From assembly GCA_964490705.1 (NCBI GenBank), contig CAZBCG010000002.1:62001-126000 (forward strand): 64,000 nucleotides of DNA, in the 5' to 3' direction. Shown in pieces: positions 53,354 to 63,092 of this stretch. The notes beneath the pieces were generated by a model that was not told the origin of the DNA, made no database searches, and was given only the letters and a program-made list of their open reading frames with translations. Numbering within the stretch: position 1 is the stretch's first letter; each line of letters starts with the position of its first letter. Both the position numbers and the translations under genes were made by a program. Origin of the DNA: Fodinibius sp964490705. GTDB lineage: Bacteria > Bacteroidota > Rhodothermia > Balneolales > Balneolaceae.

Positions 53354-56131
53354 CTATAACGAAAATGTAATGCTGAACGACGGACTGAATCCGGGTAGTG
53401 TTCGTTTGTTGAGATCGTAAGATATGGTTCCGTCGGCTGTTTTCGAAGGAGACAGCCACCAGTTAATCACATTGGAATGATCCAGCACGTTAAAAACGTG
53501 AAGCCGGAACTGCAGATCTGTTTTTTTGAGTGACAGTTTATAGCTGAGACCGGCATCCAGCTGGTGAAAAGGAGTCAGGCGATCCCCGGAAGGATCATTG
53601 AACGAGTAATCCCCAAAATTCTGGGTACTGTAAATTGAGAGGTAATCGTAATAGGCCTTGCGGAACGCCCAGCTGCGTCCCCATATGCTCTTCCACTGGA
53701 GCATTACCATAAAATTGGGAAAGGCCTGCCATTCGGCCGACAAGCTCAGCTGATGCGGTTTATTCCAGGGCACCGGTTCGTATTTTCCGCCAAAGCGATG
53801 AGGGCTGCGCCGTTCGGCAACGCTATACTGGTATTCCCCTTTTAGATGCATTTGCAGCGACGGAAATATTTTTTCGATCGATATTCCAGAACCGTACGCA
53901 AACTTTTTGGAGGTAGAGATATATTGAACCTGACGTCCCAGGCTTTGCGTGGTGTTTCCAACGGAGGCCACCAGTTCCGGGTACTCCAGCGTAAGCGTTT
54001 TTGGGATCCATTTGTAATACGATTCACTTCTCACGGTCCAGTTTGGACCGGGCTCCCAAAGCATATTCGCTGCCAGGTGATAGGCCTTGGGAATATCCGT
54101 AGAATAATCGACCGGCACCCAGAATCGGATCGAGGGCACAAGGGCGGAAGGGCCAATATTGCTCACATCAAACTGGTTGATAAACTGCCGGTAGATGCCG
54201 CCGGAAAGCTTGCCCGACAGGTACCCGATGGAGGTGTTGGGTTCATCATGCTGGATGGAGAGCCGCGGTTCGGCAAAAACGAGATCACGGCTGGGAATTA
54301 ACGTCAGTCGGTTACCCAAAGAGACGTTTGTCTTGTGAGAAAGCTGCAGATTGTTCTGGATATAGTTCGAAACCAAGAAACTGGTTGACCGTGATTGCGC
54401 AATATTTTGATACAGGTTCGAGAGCTTAAAGCGATAGTTTAAATGAGTGGCTTTAAGCCCCGCTTTCAGCTGATAATTTTTGGTAATGCTGTAGCTTACG
54501 TTCGCATCAATGGCCGATTCTACGATACCGTTTTTGTCGCCGGTATCCATATTTTGGATGGCGCCGTTACGCAGCTGATCAGATACTGATTCATTTTCCG
54601 CAAAAGAAAGTGAGGTATTCAAATCGTTGCCGAGTGCGTACTGATGATTGAGCGTATGCTTGGTGATATATCCATTTATATTGGCATCCAGCCGCGAAGA
54701 TATCAGCCACTCGTGCTCAATTTTACCCATCATGTTGGTCCAGTCGTAGCGGTCAATGGTGGACATGTAGCTGGGCGCCTCAGACGAAAGTACCACGTTT
54801 TGCGAAAACAGATCGGTCTGCAGAAAATTCGTACCTCGGTAAGCTGACAGCCGCGTAGTCTGAAAATCATTATGTTCGATCGAGGCGGCAAAATGGATAT
54901 CGGAATACCGTATGTCGGAGTGGTGATCTTCCTGGAAATAGTTCATATCCGTTTCGCTGATATCCAGCAGGCTGTTGGTCAGCAGCGGATCAATCTGATC
55001 CCATTCCCGAAAGGTCTTGGATAGACTGGGCTTTTCGTACCATCGCCAAATATTCGTTCGCGCAGCAACCATAAGATTAATCTGCGGTCCATTATCGATA
55101 GTAAACCGGTGATCAAAGCGACCGTTGATGCTCAGCGGGTCGGCCTGTACCAGCAGCGATTGCTCCTTTTTGTTAACCAAGTCGTGCTTCAGGTTCACGA
55201 CGCCCGAAAGCTGGCTGCCCACCGTTGATCCATAGCCGGCTTTGTGGATGGAAATATTGCCCAGGGCATAGGGACTAAACGCCCCGATAAGCCGTCCCAT
55301 GCTCACGGGATTATACACCGGCACGCCATCCAGCCGAAGTTGATTTTCGCTGGTATTACCGCCCTGAATGCTATAGTCAGCCATCGCCAAATTAAAGTTG
55401 ATGCCCATCACCGTATTCAGGCTCTTGACCGCATCCACCGTGCCCAGCGTTTGCTTTTGGGGATTTTCTACAGTGCTGGTAAAGGCATCGGCAGCAGGTA
55501 GTTTCTTTTGGGTGCCGCTAATTACGATGGGTTCCACCCAAACCGGCTTCATATCCAGCGAAAAAGTTTGCCGCGCCGGATTTTGAGCCGGGACCCAGAT
55601 CGTGTCTTTCACCGGCTGATAGCCTACATAAGTGACTGTAACAGGATATCGGCCGGGTTCCAACTTCGAAATATTAAAATAGCCGGCACTGTTGGTTGAC
55701 GTTCCGGTTGAAGCATCAGCGAGCATCACGTTGGCGCCACCTAGCGGTTGGCCGGTAGCTCCGTCAACAACTTTGCCGGACAATTGTCCGTGAACTATTT
55801 TTTCGCGGGGACTTTCAACGAGAACGTACGTTCCGGAGGAGAGCTGAATAAAGTCCAGACCGCTGTCTTTGAGGATCAGCTTGAGGATTTCTTCGGGATC
55901 TTTATTCTTAGCCGCCACAAATACGATATGATCACGCATCAGCTTGGGATCGTAAATGAGATCAATATCAGTCTTTTTAACCAGTTTTTGGAGGGTAAGA
56001 TCGAGCGCTGTGCCCCGCGAAATGAAGGAATACTCCTGTTCAGAAGGATCTTCCTGTGCCATCAGTGCCGAGGGGAGCACCAGCAGGGCACCCAAAATAA
56101 TTATCCAAATATGGCGGCGAAGTGCGTTCAT
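53354..56131 (-). CDS. TonB-dependent receptor with STN and CarboxypepD-like domains
   Basis: The 925 residues comprise a signal peptide (cut near LMA-Q), an STN domain (about 30-108; VKKTDIDLIYDPKLM and GLDFIQLSSGTYVLV), a carboxypeptidase-regulatory-like domain (about 112-190; GQLSGKVVDGATGQPLGGANV), a plug (from about 215 with NSLN, QGGNTSENQLRLDGVPVYNP) and a large barrel ending in FSITFSL. STN domains let receptors signal to FecR-type anti-sigma factors, and such factors precede this gene. The ligand is unknown; no SusD gene follows. Confidence 0.9.
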   Translation of the reverse strand: MNALRRHIWIIILGALLVLPSALMAQEDPSEQEYSFISRGTALDLTLQKLVKKTDIDLIYDPKLMRDHIVFVAAKNKDPEEILKLILKDSGLDFIQLSSGTYVLVESPREKIVHGQLSGKVVDGATGQPLGGANVMLADASTGTSTNSAGYFNISKLEPGRYPVTVTYVGYQPVKDTIWVPAQNPARQTFSLDMKPVWVEPIVISGTQKKLPAADAFTSTVENPQKQTLGTVDAVKSLNTVMGINFNLAMADYSIQGGNTSENQLRLDGVPVYNPVSMGRLIGAFSPYALGNISIHKAGYGSTVGSQLSGVVNLKHDLVNKKEQSLLVQADPLSINGRFDHRFTIDNGPQINLMVAARTNIWRWYEKPSLSKTFREWDQIDPLLTNSLLDISETDMNYFQEDHHSDIRYSDIHFAASIEHNDFQTTRLSAYRGTNFLQTDLFSQNVVLSSEAPSYMSTIDRYDWTNMMGKIEHEWLISSRLDANINGYITKHTLNHQYALGNDLNTSLSFAENESVSDQLRNGAIQNMDTGDKNGIVESAIDANVSYSITKNYQLKAGLKATHLNYRFKLSNLYQNIAQSRSTSFLVSNYIQNNLQLSHKTNVSLGNRLTLIPSRDLVFAEPRLSIQHDEPNTSIGYLSGKLSGGIYRQFINQFDVSNIGPSALVPSIRFWVPVDYSTDIPKAYHLAANMLWEPGPNWTVRSESYYKWIPKTLTLEYPELVASVGNTTQSLGRQVQYISTSKKFAYGSGISIEKIFPSLQMHLKGEYQYSVAERRSPHRFGGKYEPVPWNKPHQLSLSAEWQAFPNFMVMLQWKSIWGRSWAFRKAYYDYLSIYSTQNFGDYSFNDPSGDRLTPFHQLDAGLSYKLSLKKTDLQFRLHVFNVLDHSNVINWWLSPSKTADGTISYDLNKRTLPGFSPSFSITFSL

Positions 56132-56143
56132 AGCGAGAGCCTA

Positions 56144-57070
56144 TCAGTTGCTGGATATCCGAAATGTGCCATTTCCTTTTTGGTAGGTCAATCCTTTGGC
56201 CCGGCAAATATCTTTGATTGCTGTTTCAACCTCATCAACATCAGAAAGATAGATGGTAATATTTTCATTGACAATGTCAGAATTGGCGTCAATAATAACA
56301 TCAAACCGTCGCTCTAATTCAGCAAAGACCGAAGCCAGCGACCGATTCTCAAATGCGATGCTATTTTGCTGCCAAGCCACGGCTTTTTCCTTATCTACCG
56401 AGACCGGCTCAACTGGTGTTTTCTGGATGTTGGAAACCCAGCTTTGTTCGCCCGGTTTCAGCATGACGGACTCATCCGCGGTTAGCGACTGGAATGTAAC
56501 CATTCCCTCCGACAAAAATACGGATGTGCGACTGTCATTTTCTGACGGCCAGTAGCGCACGTTAAATTTTGTGCCCAGTACTTTTACCGAGGCATTGCCG
56601 GTCGTGACCCGAAAGGGCAGTCCGTTGGACTGTACATCGAAAAAAGCTTCTCCCTTCAGCGAAACTTCACGATTCCACCAGTTAAACAATCGCGAATAGT
56701 TTAGTTGGGATCCGCTGTTAAGCTGTACTGTACTTTGGTCCGGCAGCTGTACAGTCTGGGTTTCTCCATTCGGTACGGTGATGGTGACAGGAATCAGCAC
56801 ATATGCTATGCCGATCGCAAACAGCAGAAATACCGCTGCGGCTGCATATTTCCAATAGGTTCGACTGGCAGTTTCCGTGTTTATTTGGCCCTGTACCTTT
56901 TTATAAGCCTCACCGATTTCTGAATCCGCAACTTCAATAGATTCAGCAGGGTCGGCGTTGCCGGCTTGATCCCAAATGTCGTTGAGTTCTTGCCTCGTTT
57001 CCTCATCCAGTTCTCCATTCGAGTTGTTGAAGGCCGATTTAAGATTGTCTTGTTCATTCATGGTGTTCAC
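56144..57070 (-). CDS. fecR: FecR-family anti-sigma factor
   Basis: This 308-residue inner-membrane protein has a cytoplasmic N-terminus (about 1-75) that binds the sigma factor, one membrane helix (YWKYAAAAVFLLFAIGIAYVLIP) and a periplasmic FecR domain starting ITVPNGETQTVQLPDQSTVQLN. The DUF4974/STN-like tail is ENITIYLSDVDEVETAIKDIC. It relays receptor occupancy to the sigma factor. It overlaps the sigma gene by four bases (ATGA) and is 12 bp before the receptor gene. Confidence 0.92.
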   Translation of the reverse strand: MNTMNEQDNLKSAFNNSNGELDEETRQELNDIWDQAGNADPAESIEVADSEIGEAYKKVQGQINTETASRTYWKYAAAAVFLLFAIGIAYVLIPVTITVPNGETQTVQLPDQSTVQLNSGSQLNYSRLFNWWNREVSLKGEAFFDVQSNGLPFRVTTGNASVKVLGTKFNVRYWPSENDSRTSVFLSEGMVTFQSLTADESVMLKPGEQSWVSNIQKTPVEPVSVDKEKAVAWQQNSIAFENRSLASVFAELERRFDVIIDANSDIVNENITIYLSDVDEVETAIKDICRAKGLTYQKGNGTFRISSN

Positions 57071-57636
57071 CCATGTTGGTTGTTTTTATACGAATTCCAT
57101 TCTTTGCGCAGCGTCTTGAGCGCTGCTACAATATGATTGTTGACCGTTCGTGGCGAAATATTCATCACCTTGGCAATTTCATCATGTTCAAGTCCTTCAA
57201 ATCGACTCAGCTGCATAGCTTCGCGCTGACGTTCGGGAAGATTATCAATAAGCTCCGCCATTTTTTGAGCGTGATTTGGATCTTCAATCACATTTGTCAG
57301 TGCCTGGCTTTGTACCTTCAGCTGCTGATCATGTGCATCCTCAATAGGCGTGTGTTCTTTCTTATCACGAAGATGATTGAGCGCTCGACTTCGCACAATT
57401 TGATACAGATAGGCTTTCAGCGACCGATCGGGATCGATATTCGTTCGCACATCCCACAGCTTTACAAATGATTCTTGCACAACATCGTGCGCCGAAGATT
57501 CCGCTCGCGTATAGCGCCAGGCAAACTTAATCATACGCGGATATACGGCATGAAATAGCTCCGAAAACGCACCTTCATCCGATGCGCGAATCTGCCGGGC
57601 CCACTGTTTAAATTGTTGATCAGTCGTTGATCCCAT
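57067..57636 (-). CDS. ECF-family RNA polymerase sigma factor (FecI/RpoE type)
   Basis: The 189 residues hold sigma region 2 (FSELFHAVYPRMIKFAWRYTRA and DVVQESFVKLWD) and region 4 (LPERQREAMQLSRFEGLEHDEIAKVMNISPRTVNNH), with a short linker and no region 1 or 3. It probably transcribes the FecR-TonB receptor operon when the receptor signals. It is the first gene of the three-gene regulatory set. The gap to tsaC on the other side is 71 bp. Confidence 0.93.
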   Translation of the reverse strand: MGSTTDQQFKQWARQIRASDEGAFSELFHAVYPRMIKFAWRYTRAESSAHDVVQESFVKLWDVRTNIDPDRSLKAYLYQIVRSRALNHLRDKKEHTPIEDAHDQQLKVQSQALTNVIEDPNHAQKMAELIDNLPERQREAMQLSRFEGLEHDEIAKVMNISPRTVNNHIVAALKTLRKEWNSYKNNQHG

Positions 57637-57707
57637 CTGCTAATTTTTTCCGGATTCTGTAATTATTACACCTCGGACTGCGACAATGACTATCCCAAAA
57701 TACAGAA

Positions 57708-58634
57708 TTATTTCGAGAGCGCTTTTTCAATGCGGTTGACCAGGGCGGGAATCAGCTCGTTTTTGTGCTTATCAGAGAAAGGTTCGATAGCAATAGCGTC
57801 ATAGCCATCGTAATCAGCTTGTCGGAACCGATCATAGAGTTCGTGGGCCATGCGGCGGTAATCACCGCTGTAATGAATAATATTTTCAGCCTTTAGATTG
57901 ATTTCAGTGCTGTGCAAAAGATAGAGGGTATTTTTGTCTTGTGGATGACCGTCCATCCACAGAACCTTCGCCTCGGGGGAATAGTGGGTATATTTTGTAC
58001 CCGGACTTTTGGGGGATCGTTTTTGTGGATCCTCATCGGCCATCACCACACTAGTGTCAATAATCTCTTCAATTTGTTCTAGTGAGACAGCACCCGGCCG
58101 GTAAATTTGAAACGGTTTTTGGGATAGATCCAGTACCGTTGATTCGAGTCCGATATCGGTTTCTCCCGCTGCAATAACCGGGAAATGCTTGCCGAAATCC
58201 TCCGTCACATGTTCGGGTTTAGTGGGACTCGGCTTACCCGATGAATTAGCGCTGGGAGCCACGAGCGGTCCGGCTTGAGCGATGAGTTCTTGGGACAGCG
58301 GATGCTTCGGCCAGCGGAGTGCTACCGTATCCAATCCGCCGGTAAGAATATCGAGGACGTCCGGTTTCTTTTTGAAAATAAGAGTCAGCGGACCCGGCCA
58401 GAACTGATCCATCAGCTTTTGGGCTTCGTCGGGAATTTCGGCCGCAAAATCGGCAACCATATTCACTGAAGAAATGTGCACAATCAGGGGATTGTCGGCC
58501 GGACGACCTTTTTGCTCAAACACTTTTTGGATAGCCGAGGGATTCCAAGCATCCGCACCCAGCCCATAGACCGTTTCGGTGGGAAAGGCCACAATATCGC
58601 CGCGCTTTAACAATTTGATGTAGCGATTAAGCAA
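57708..58634 (-). CDS. tsaC: L-threonylcarbamoyladenylate synthase (Sua5 type)
   Basis: This 308-residue enzyme starts t6A formation on ANN-decoding tRNAs by making threonylcarbamoyl-AMP. The YrdC/Sua5 core shows KRGDIVAFPTETVYGLGADAW, a KGRPADNPLIVHIS motif and the SANSSGKPSPT region. The remaining C-terminal 120 residues form a Sua5-type domain (EQIEEIIDTSVV onward), which is longer than E. coli TsaC. It overlaps the mfd stop by 8 bases, so the two are translated together. Confidence 0.92.
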   Translation of the reverse strand: MLNRYIKLLKRGDIVAFPTETVYGLGADAWNPSAIQKVFEQKGRPADNPLIVHISSVNMVADFAAEIPDEAQKLMDQFWPGPLTLIFKKKPDVLDILTGGLDTVALRWPKHPLSQELIAQAGPLVAPSANSSGKPSPTKPEHVTEDFGKHFPVIAAGETDIGLESTVLDLSQKPFQIYRPGAVSLEQIEEIIDTSVVMADEDPQKRSPKSPGTKYTHYSPEAKVLWMDGHPQDKNTLYLLHSTEINLKAENIIHYSGDYRRMAHELYDRFRQADYDGYDAIAIEPFSDKHKNELIPALVNRIEKALSK

Positions 58635-61600
58635 AGCTGACCTCTTTTATTTCTGATGCCGAAAGTTCTTTCAAGAATTCTGCCGCTGCTTCCAGATCGG
58701 GAATTTCGTGAATTACAAATCGCACGCGTGCTTCTTTTTGGATGACCTCAAAGCGATCTTCGGCTTTCTTTTGCAGTCGCTTGAGCAGTGCTTGGAACTT
58801 ATTGCCATAAAATTCTTCTCCCAGTTCCGAATCATGCTTGGGGCAGCTCAGCCACATGCGATTCGATCGGATGCGCACTTTGGTCATAAACATCTGGGAA
58901 GCATAGTGCTTAATTACGGTCGAAGTAATAAGGTTTTGGGCTGCATCCGTAATGGGACCAAAACGATCCTTAACTTCATCTTTCCACTCCTTGATTTCCT
59001 CGAGTGATTCCGCGCCCGAAAGCTTACGATAAAGATTAAGCCGCTCTACATTGTCAGATACATAATCCTTTTCAAGCAGGGCAGGGCGGTCAAATTCAAC
59101 TTGCGTTTCGGGCAGTTCCATCTCAACTTCTACATCGCTAAACGTATCGCTGAACTCCTGTTCTTTGAGCTCCCGAACGGCATCATTCAATATTTTTTGA
59201 TACAGGTCGAAGCCCAGATCGTTGATGTAACCGCTTTGTTCGGCTCCCAAAATATCACCGGCACCGCGGATGTCGAGGTCACGCATGGCGATGTTAAATC
59301 CGGATCCCAGATCGGAAAATTCCTCGAGCGCCAACAGTCGTTTGCGGGCTTCGTCGGTGAGCGATTTAATATCGGGGGTAATCAGGTAGCAAAAGGCCTT
59401 GCGAGATGATCGCCCCACGCGTCCCCGCAGCTGATGCAGTTCAGCCAGCCCGAATCGATCGGCGCGATTGATGATCATCGTATTGGTGTTGGGGATGTCG
59501 ATGCCGTTTTCGACGATATTGGTCGAAAGCAGTACATCGAATTTATGGTCGTAAAAATCCTCAATGATTTTCTCGAGCTTGCTGGAGCTCATCTGTCCAT
59601 GCGCATATCGCACGCGGATATCGGGCACCAGCTGACGTACCATATTTGCTACGGCCTCGATATTTTTCACCCGGTTGTGGATGAAAAAGACCTGTCCGCC
59701 ACGGGAGACTTCCTGCGTTAGGGCATCGCGGATCAGATCTTCATCAAAACTGTGGATCTCGGTTTGCACTGGTTGTCGGTTGGGCGGCGGCGTATTGATG
59801 ATGCTGAGATCGCGGGCCCCCATCAGCGAAAATTGCAGCGTGCGGGGAATGGGCGTGGCCGTGAGCGTAAGTACATCAACTGTAGCGCGATATTCTTTGA
59901 GCTTCTCCTTCGTTTTGACGCCAAATCGCTGTTCTTCATCCACGATAAGCAGGCCGAGATCGTCAAATTTCACATCTTTGGATGTGAGTCGATGCGTGCC
60001 CACGACGATATCCACTTTTCCTTCTTTGAGACGTTTGAGTGTCTCTTTTTGCTCTTTGCGGGATCGGAACCGAGACAGCACCTCAACCGTCACAGGAAAA
60101 TCTTTCATCCGTTTGGCAAAGGTTTTATAGTGCTGATCGGCCAGAATTGTAGTCGGCACCAATACAGCTGCCTGCTTGTGATCCATCACCGCTTTAAAAG
60201 CTGCGCGGACGGCGACCTCCGTTTTGCCAAAGCCGACATCACCGCAGATCAGCCGATCCATGGGGGTGTTGCTCTGCATATCATCTTTTACGGCCTTAAT
60301 AGCATCGCGCTGGTCAGGTGTTTCCTCAAACTCAAAGCGGGCTTCCATCTCGGTTTGCCAGGAATTATCCTCCGAAAAGTCGAAGGCATCCTGCGATTTT
60401 CGCTTGGCATAAAGCTTGATCAGATCGCGGGCAATATCTTTGACCTTTTCTTTGGTCTCGGCTTTCTTGCGCGCCCATCGTCCCGAGCCCAATTTATTAA
60501 TACGCGGCTTGGTGCCTTCTTTGCCCGAATATTTTTGGATTTTATGCAGGCTCGACACATTTACATAGAGTGTGGAGTTTTCCTGATAGCGCAATACTAC
60601 CGATTCCTGCTTAATACCACGGACTTCAATGGTTCTGAATCCTGCGAACTTACCGATGCCGTAATCCACATGTACTACGTAATCTCCCACATTGAGATCG
60701 CGCAGCTCTTTGACCGAAATACTACTGTTTTGGCGCCGCTTGCGAACTTTCGGCCGATGATAGCGATTGAAAATCTGGTGATCGGTATAAACCGCCAGCG
60801 CCTGGTCGTTAAGGATAAATCCCTCGTGGATAGTTTCTACCGAAAGATGGTACCGAAGATCTTTTGATTGCTCGCCCAGCAACTCTTCGAAACGGTCGCG
60901 CTGACCTTCGTTATCGCATAAAATATAGGTGTCGAAACTCTGTTTGCTGAGTGATTGAATGTCTTCGCGCAACAGTTTAATGCTGCCGTTAAAATCGGGT
61001 TGGGGACTGGCATCGAGGCGAAATTTCCAGGCTACATCTTCTTCTTCCGAAAATCCGCCCAGAAACGCACGAGCATGGTTTTCGAGATCCTGTTGTAAAC
61101 TATCCGGACTGATGTAAAGCTGGTCCGGGGGGAGATGTCCTTCGTTGGAATCCAGTTCTTCAAAGGCTTCATTGCCCTCCTCGTAGCGATCTTCAATATC
61201 GCCTTTAATCAGTGATTGATTGACCAGCAGGATAACGGTATCCTCATCAAAATAGGAGAGAAGGCTGTGTTTGTTGTCTTGGCTGAGTCCCGAAGCGTCG
61301 GGTACAAAACGAGCGGTATTGAGAAACGAAACCGACCGCTGTGAATCGGGATCAAATTCCCGAATGGAATCCACTTCGTCCCCAAAAAATTCCAGCCGGA
61401 TTGGATAATCACCTGAATAGGGGTAGATATCCAGAATACCGCCGCGGTGCGCGAATTCCCCCGGATGATCGACAAATTTTACAGGCTCATAGTCCTGATC
61501 AACAAGCTCTTCTTTTAATTTTTGGGGATCGACCGTGTCGCCATTTTTGATCGTAATTGAAGCTCGGGTAAATGTTTCCGGGGCTACAATTTTTTCAAAA

Positions 61601-61974
61601 ATAGCGGGTGCAGAGGTTACGGTGACAGATTTTTTGTCGTTTTTGACTTTCTCAAGCACTTCGGACCGCTGTACCACCGGCGTACTGTCGGTAATTTGCT
61701 GCTCGTCGTAGGGATTGTGTCCCGTTACGGGAAAATAACTGGATTGCTCAACATTGAGAGCCTCAAGATCACCCTTCATAAACTCAGCAGATTCCGAATC
61801 CGGGTAAATAACAACTAGCTTGTCGTATTTTTGAGCTAGTTTAGCGACCAGAAAAGCAGGTGTTGATCCCACAAAGTGATCAAGAAAGATGGCATTGCGC
61901 TCATCGAGATTGGAATAAAGATCACGCCAGGGAATTTGGGCGGAAAATGTTTTTAAAACAGACTGTAACGCCAT
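58627..61974 (-). CDS. mfd: Transcription-repair coupling factor
   Basis: A 1115-residue SF2 translocase that removes stalled RNA polymerase and recruits UvrA. Order: a UvrB-like N-terminal part, the CarD-like polymerase-binding domain (VGDYVVHVDYGIGKFAG), then the motor with Walker A around residue 584 (ICGDVGFGKTEVA), DEEQ, TATPIPRTLQFSL and the motif GLAELHQLRGRVGRSSRKAF, and a TRCF C-terminal domain (AGDILGAEQSGYI earlier). The start is the ATG at 61974, with a 125-bp gap to batA. Confidence 0.96.
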   Translation of the reverse strand: MALQSVLKTFSAQIPWRDLYSNLDERNAIFLDHFVGSTPAFLVAKLAQKYDKLVVIYPDSESAEFMKGDLEALNVEQSSYFPVTGHNPYDEQQITDSTPVVQRSEVLEKVKNDKKSVTVTSAPAIFEKIVAPETFTRASITIKNGDTVDPQKLKEELVDQDYEPVKFVDHPGEFAHRGGILDIYPYSGDYPIRLEFFGDEVDSIREFDPDSQRSVSFLNTARFVPDASGLSQDNKHSLLSYFDEDTVILLVNQSLIKGDIEDRYEEGNEAFEELDSNEGHLPPDQLYISPDSLQQDLENHARAFLGGFSEEEDVAWKFRLDASPQPDFNGSIKLLREDIQSLSKQSFDTYILCDNEGQRDRFEELLGEQSKDLRYHLSVETIHEGFILNDQALAVYTDHQIFNRYHRPKVRKRRQNSSISVKELRDLNVGDYVVHVDYGIGKFAGFRTIEVRGIKQESVVLRYQENSTLYVNVSSLHKIQKYSGKEGTKPRINKLGSGRWARKKAETKEKVKDIARDLIKLYAKRKSQDAFDFSEDNSWQTEMEARFEFEETPDQRDAIKAVKDDMQSNTPMDRLICGDVGFGKTEVAVRAAFKAVMDHKQAAVLVPTTILADQHYKTFAKRMKDFPVTVEVLSRFRSRKEQKETLKRLKEGKVDIVVGTHRLTSKDVKFDDLGLLIVDEEQRFGVKTKEKLKEYRATVDVLTLTATPIPRTLQFSLMGARDLSIINTPPPNRQPVQTEIHSFDEDLIRDALTQEVSRGGQVFFIHNRVKNIEAVANMVRQLVPDIRVRYAHGQMSSSKLEKIIEDFYDHKFDVLLSTNIVENGIDIPNTNTMIINRADRFGLAELHQLRGRVGRSSRKAFCYLITPDIKSLTDEARKRLLALEEFSDLGSGFNIAMRDLDIRGAGDILGAEQSGYINDLGFDLYQKILNDAVRELKEQEFSDTFSDVEVEMELPETQVEFDRPALLEKDYVSDNVERLNLYRKLSGAESLEEIKEWKDEVKDRFGPITDAAQNLITSTVIKHYASQMFMTKVRIRSNRMWLSCPKHDSELGEEFYGNKFQALLKRLQKKAEDRFEVIQKEARVRFVIHEIPDLEAAAEFLKELSASEIKEVSFA

Positions 61975-62051
61975 GAAAAACGAGGAAGATTAAATTTGAA
62001 GCTCTGCAGAAATGCTATTAACAAAAATAAGGAATAAAAGCGTTCTTTTCT

Positions 62052-62080
62052 GCGTGGGAAATCAAATTTAGGCGTGGGAA
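62052..62080 (-). repeat. Direct repeat upstream of mfd
   Basis: GCGTGGGAA occurs at 62052-62060 and again at 62072-62080, 20 bp apart (about two helical turns), 78-106 bp before the mfd start. It could be an operator or just a chance repeat. Confidence 0.3.
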
Positions 62081-62099
62081 GTAAATGAGATCAAAGAAA

Positions 62100-63092
62100 C
62101 TATTCCACTGCTTGACGGAAGACGAACTGTTCGGAAACCAGGGCAAGGATCAACACGAAAATGCCGGGAAGCAGAAAGCGGGGGTAAAGATCCTGGTAAT
62201 CCGTGTAAATAATTTCTTCGATTTCTGATTTCTCCAGCTGGTTAATTTGATTATAAATCTCTTTGAGGCTTTCGGTATCAGTGGCTCGGAAGTAGGAACC
62301 GTCGGTCATATCGGCGATTTGCTTGAGCATCTCCTCATCAATGTTGACTTCGATATTTTGGTAACGATTTCCGAATATCGGGTCTTTTACAGGATAGGGC
62401 GCCGTCCCACGCGTGCCGGCACCGATGGTGTATATTTTGATGTCGTAGGATCGCGCAAGATCAGCGGCGGTAACCGGATCGATTTCACCAGAGTTATTTT
62501 GTCCATCGGTAAGCAGGATGATAATTTTGCTTTTGGCTTCACTTTCCTTCAGACGATTCACGGCTGTGGCAATCCCCATCCCAATGGCGGTACCATCCTC
62601 GATGGTGCCCATTTCAACATCCCCAAGCAGTCGTTTGAGTAGATTGTAGTCGAGTGTAGGGGGCACCATCGTAAAGCTTTTCCGCGCAAAAAGTACCAAG
62701 CCAATACGGTCAGAAACGCGCTTATTGATGAAATCTTCGGCCACATTTTTGGCGGCTTCAAGGCGGTTGGGTTTTAGGTCTTCGGCCTTCATTGAAGTGG
62801 AAATATCGAGGGTCAGCACAATGTCGATACCCTCGGCATTGCGTTCTACAGTGGTATTTTCGTACTGGGGACGTGCAATGGCCATTACGACGAGGGCAAA
62901 TGCAATCCATTGTAAGACAGGTGAAAGCCAAACGCCGTACGAGCGCCAGTTTCCGGAAAGGTTTTTTAGGCCTGATGTATCAGAAAAGGTGAGGCTGGGA
63001 TTCTGTTTAAACCAGATTTTCCACACGTGATACCCAATGGTGGGGATCAGCAGAAGCAGCAGCCATAGCCATTGTGGATTTGCCCAGCTCAT
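62100..63092 (-). CDS. batA: BatA-type von Willebrand factor A membrane protein
   Basis: The 330-residue protein has two N-terminal membrane helices (about 6-24 and 54-74), a VWA domain with MIDAS residues DISTS at 96-100 and a later LLTDGQNNSGEIDP, and a C-terminal helix (FLLPGIFVLILALVSE). This is the layout of the Bacteroides aerotolerance (Bat) proteins, usually encoded with MoxR and DUF58 genes. The VWA probably binds a protein partner or metal-bridged ligand. It overlaps its upstream neighbour by four bases. Confidence 0.88.
   Translation of the reverse strand: MSWANPQWLWLLLLLIPTIGYHVWKIWFKQNPSLTFSDTSGLKNLSGNWRSYGVWLSPVLQWIAFALVVMAIARPQYENTTVERNAEGIDIVLTLDISTSMKAEDLKPNRLEAAKNVAEDFINKRVSDRIGLVLFARKSFTMVPPTLDYNLLKRLLGDVEMGTIEDGTAIGMGIATAVNRLKESEAKSKIIILLTDGQNNSGEIDPVTAADLARSYDIKIYTIGAGTRGTAPYPVKDPIFGNRYQNIEVNIDEEMLKQIADMTDGSYFRATDTESLKEIYNQINQLEKSEIEEIIYTDYQDLYPRFLLPGIFVLILALVSEQFVFRQAVE

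Noticed and set aside
53354..56131. SusC/SusD nutrient uptake pair
   Set aside because: No SusD-like gene follows; the downstream product has two FAS1 domains.
59752..60867. Long plus-strand ORF opposite mfd (371 codons)
   Set aside because: Mirror of a real mfd region with all helicase motifs on the minus strand; no start signal or family match.
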